Assembly (NCBI RefSeq): GCF_017298635.1
Contig: NZ_CP071182.1
Span: 3,882,001 to 3,946,000, forward strand
Source: Paenalicyclobacillus mengziensis
GTDB taxonomy: Bacteria; Bacillota; Bacilli; Alicyclobacillales; Alicyclobacillaceae
DNA length: 64,000 nt
Direction: 5' to 3'
In this document: positions 61,661 through 64,000 of the stretch, one piece after another
Position numbering within the stretch: position 1 is the stretch's first letter
How the letters are laid out: each line of letters begins with the position of its first letter
The notes under the pieces: model-generated
What the model saw: the letters and a program-made list of their open reading frames with translations, nothing else
Database searches by the model: none
What the model was told of the DNA's origin: nothing
Made by a program: the position numbers and the translations under genes

Positions 61661-61795
61661 TTACAGGTTCGCGAGCATTGATTTGGCCCATTTTGCAAAG
61701 TCTTGCGCTGAAGGGTCCTTGCCCTGTTGCTGACAGACTTTGAGATACTCTTCCCACAGGACCTTCTCCGGTTGTTCGATTCTCTTTTCCTCCAT
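61661..61795 (-). CDS. Small hypothetical protein, 44 residues
   Basis: The ATG at 61795 has GAGGTG 9 nt upstream. It reads MEEKRIEQPEKVLWEEYLKV, then CQQQGKDPSAQDFAKWAKSM and LANL. It is hydrophilic and helical, with one Cys and two Trp. Codon use looks normal. It is divergent from the radical SAM gene. No family is recognised. Confidence 0.65.
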   Translation of the reverse strand: MEEKRIEQPEKVLWEEYLKVCQQQGKDPSAQDFAKWAKSMLANL

Positions 61796-61942
61796 CACAT
61801 GTGTCACCTCACAAGATTGTCGCACTAGCTAGACTGCCCGCGGACAGTCAGAAGATGCGGTTTAGGGTTGTTTTCATTCCAGTGAAAATGTGCAAAAATG
61901 AACTCCAATCCCTGTAAAGAATGATGATTAGGAGCAGACCGA

Positions 61943-63757
61943 ATGAGAGTTGTATTAACCACGCTCAACGCGAAATACATCCATACTGCGCTCGCACTAC
62001 GGTATTTGCGAGCCTTTGTACAAAGCGATTTTCCGGATACGCACATCTGTGAATACACAATCAAGGACATCCCTTCTCGCATTGTGGCCGATTTGTACGC
62101 CAGGAAACCAGACGTGATTGGATTTTCCGTATACATCTGGAACGTGCAAGAAACACTTCCTCTCATCGGTATGTTGAAAAAGGTGTTGCCACAGACCCGG
62201 ATCATTCTCGGCGGGCCCGAAGTGTCTTACGACACCCGATATTGGATGGAGCGCATCCCGGAGGTGGATTGCATCGTTCAAGGTGAAGGCGAAGCATCCT
62301 TCCTCAATGTTCTCAAAGCCATCGAGTCTGGGTCCCCGTTCCATCAGGTCGACGGTGTGGCATATCGCACTGAGAAGGGTATCTGCATCAACCCGGCAAC
62401 CGCAAAAATCGATTTACATCAAATCCCGAGTCCGTACGGCGATGAAGATGACCTGGCATCCCTTCGTCATCGCGTCGTTTACTACGAAACCAGCCGCGGT
62501 TGCCCCTTTTCCTGCCAGTTCTGCCTGTCATCGATTGAGTCCGGTGTACGCTATTTCCCACTTGAACGGGTCAAGGCAGATGTTTTGCGACTCATACGGG
62601 CAGGGATACAAACCATTAAGTTTGTCGACCGCACGTTTAACCTCAAACGTGATTATGCGGTCGAGTTGTTTCAGTTTCTCATTGACAATCAAGGAGAGAC
62701 GGTTTTTCAGTTTGAAATCACTGGTGACATCCTGCATCGAGAAACCGTACAATTTCTCAAGCAAAACGTCCCTCAGGGACTTTTCCGCTTTGAAATCGGC
62801 GTTCAGTCCACCAATGACGTCACGAACTCTTTGGTGAAACGGCGCCAAAACTTCGAGCGTCTGAAACACAACATTCTAGAATTGAAAGAGGCCGGCACAA
62901 TCGTTCAACATCTGGATTTGATTGCGGGATTGCCTGAAGAGGATTATGTTTCGTTTCGCAAAACCTTTGACGATGTGTTTGCACTTCATCCCGACGAACT
63001 GCAACTCGGGTTCCTCAAAATGCTTCGGGGCACCGGCCTGCGCCTTACGGCACACAAATTCGGGTACATCTATATGGACAACCCACCTTACGAAGTGTTT
63101 GCGAATCATGTGCTCTCATACGACGATGTCCTTCGTATCAAACAAGTGGAAGACGTCCTCGAGAAATATTGGAACGAAGGCCGGCTTCGTCACACCACAG
63201 CCTATTTGACACAGTACGTGTACGAAAGTCCGTTTGACTTGTTTCAGCAGTTTGGTGCTTATTGGGAAAGTCAAGGATGGCATCGGATTGGCCACCAACT
63301 GGAAGATCTGTTCTATCACTTGGACGAGTTCCTGCAAGTCATGGCGAAAACGCAGCCCTACCGTGAGGCAGCGAGATCGTACATGATCTACGACTTTCTC
63401 CTCCAACATCGCATCCGCCCCCACAAGGTCTGGTGGGACAGGGTCCTCAATCGCAGCGTACGAGCCAAAACAGCGCGACAAATTGCCGCAAACCCGCAAA
63501 TTTTTGGACCTGAGTTCAAGCAACTTGGGCTCAACATTGAGGACATGGAGAAGCATGCAGTCATCGAGTTGCTCCCACAATACATTAACGTGAATCTAGT
63601 CGGACACGCACCACAGGCGACCCCAGGTCTGATGCTCGCCTACTATCCACCTGGACTCCAAAAAGGAGGACGCCCGCAAGTGTTCACAGCACCTATCCCT
63701 GTGGGCGATGCTTCGACTGACTTAGCTGCGTTACTCCGCCCCTTCCTCACGACGTAA
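61943..63757 (+). CDS. B12-binding domain radical SAM protein (DUF4080-like C-terminus)
   Basis: 604 residues. The N-terminal 140 residues form a cobalamin-binding-type Rossmann domain (VVLTTLNAKYIHTALALRYLRAF, RKPDVIGFSVYIWNVQETL, ILGGPEVSYD, CIVQGEGEASFLNVL). The radical SAM core carries YETSRGCPFSCQFCLSS, the CxxxCxxC cluster site, at about residue 180, followed by FVDRTFN and FEIGVQSTNDVT. The last 200 residues match the DUF4080-type tail, with WWDRVLNR-like aromatic stretches. Reaction unknown; relatives are annotated as B12-dependent methyltransferases or tRNA methylthiotransferase-like proteins. No substrate gene is evident nearby. Confidence 0.9.
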   Translation: MRVVLTTLNAKYIHTALALRYLRAFVQSDFPDTHICEYTIKDIPSRIVADLYARKPDVIGFSVYIWNVQETLPLIGMLKKVLPQTRIILGGPEVSYDTRYWMERIPEVDCIVQGEGEASFLNVLKAIESGSPFHQVDGVAYRTEKGICINPATAKIDLHQIPSPYGDEDDLASLRHRVVYYETSRGCPFSCQFCLSSIESGVRYFPLERVKADVLRLIRAGIQTIKFVDRTFNLKRDYAVELFQFLIDNQGETVFQFEITGDILHRETVQFLKQNVPQGLFRFEIGVQSTNDVTNSLVKRRQNFERLKHNILELKEAGTIVQHLDLIAGLPEEDYVSFRKTFDDVFALHPDELQLGFLKMLRGTGLRLTAHKFGYIYMDNPPYEVFANHVLSYDDVLRIKQVEDVLEKYWNEGRLRHTTAYLTQYVYESPFDLFQQFGAYWESQGWHRIGHQLEDLFYHLDEFLQVMAKTQPYREAARSYMIYDFLLQHRIRPHKVWWDRVLNRSVRAKTARQIAANPQIFGPEFKQLGLNIEDMEKHAVIELLPQYINVNLVGHAPQATPGLMLAYYPPGLQKGGRPQVFTAPIPVGDASTDLAALLRPFLTT

Positions 63758-63775
63758 TCTGGAGAATAAGCCGGT

Positions 63776-64000
63776 TCAGCCGTAATGCAACCATGGCAAG
63801 AAGGTGCCGGCGTCGATGACTTTTCGTACTGCTTCTTCTGCATTGACATCCGTCTTCCCGACGTCAACGCGCTTGATGAAGGAGGGGTTCGTATTGCGTG
63901 TTACGGCACCATGTGCCGTCGTAAACAGGTAATCATACCCGGCTTCATGCGCAATCGCCGTGGCTGTCCAAGTCCCATGCCCATACGGCCAGGCGAACTC
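63776..64000 (-). CDS. Polysaccharide deacetylase, C-terminal part (5' end outside window)
   Basis: The last 74 residues are visible: EFAWPYGHGTWTATAIAHEAGYDYLFTTAHGAVTRNTNPSF and then IKRVDVGKTDVNAEEAVRKV. FAWPYG followed by an AGY-FTT-G-NP-I-R pattern is the C-terminal half of NodB-type deacetylase domains, which remove N- or O-acetyl groups from wall or exopolysaccharides. Catalytic Asp/His residues would lie outside the window. Confidence 0.8.
   Translation of the reverse strand, partial: EFAWPYGHGTWTATAIAHEAGYDYLFTTAHGAVTRNTNPSFIKRVDVGKTDVNAEEAVRKVIDAGTFLPWLHYG

Noticed and set aside
61943..63757. Maturase for the CGCGG peptide
   Set aside because: The B12-binding radical SAM protein is 19 kb away, belongs to a widespread different subgroup and lacks a SPASM domain.

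Overview
The window looks like a chromosome segment of a mildly acidophilic, aerobic, spore-forming Firmicute close to Alicyclobacillus. This is inferred from moderate G+C, AGGAGG-type ribosome sites, frequent GTG/TTG starts, an aa3-type quinol oxidase set, a LipL-type octanoyl transferase and a bacterial peptidase of family G1. I see no rRNA, tRNA, CRISPR array, phage genes or insertion sequence.

Layout. 1-4630: oligopeptide ABC transporter operon on the minus strand (oppD-oppF-binding protein-permease; the permease runs off the left edge). 5334-6395: selD, whose first 31 codons lie upstream of the apparent gene because the active-site codon is an in-frame TGA followed at once by a SECIS-like hairpin, so this is a selenocysteine-containing selenophosphate synthetase. 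6524-10575: lipL-like gene, membrane glycosyltransferase, threonine dehydratase and LysR regulator, with overlapping or abutting ends. 10854-13127: purA and an EamA transporter. 13828-18058: gluconate/sugar-acid locus (LacI regulator, gluconokinase, MFS importer with a triple operator). 18059-19630: 1.6 kb without genes, full of repeats, including 2.4 copies of a 426-bp unit rich in CCCC-GGGG palindromes. 19696-29714: heterodimeric ABC exporter, AraC regulator, ddl, murF, and two M20-type amidohydrolases. 29898-32300: Lon-like protease.

32493-44402 is a respiratory and probably nitric-oxide/oxygen-responsive island. It holds two paralogous NnrS/haem-copper-oxidase-like membrane proteins, a cupin-hemerythrin protein, a DUF59 Fe-S assembly protein, a lipoprotein cytochrome c, two tiny membrane peptides, qoxABCD, a universal stress protein, a CGCGG-motif small protein resembling a radical-SAM-modified RiPP family, and a DUF2249 operon. 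Three CRP/FNR-type sites, each with a -10 hexamer at the class II distance, precede three of these transcription units, suggesting one shared regulator.

44818-49944: aminopeptidase, DinB-like protein, ApbE, two-component system and a PepSY-like exported protein. 50209-58740: SurA/PrsA-like membrane-anchored protein, small unknowns, DHA2-type MFS pump, membrane protein, P-type ATPase and a G1 peptidase lacking a signal peptide. 58845-64000: MFS transporter, a rhodanese-persulfide dioxygenase fusion with a CsoR/CstR-type operator filling its promoter spacer, a 44-residue protein, a B12-binding radical SAM protein and the end of a polysaccharide deacetylase gene.

A recurring oddity is the number of unrelated short tandem repeats (units of 10, 13, 41, 12, 18 and 10 bp) sitting in intergenic gaps, often against a stop codon.
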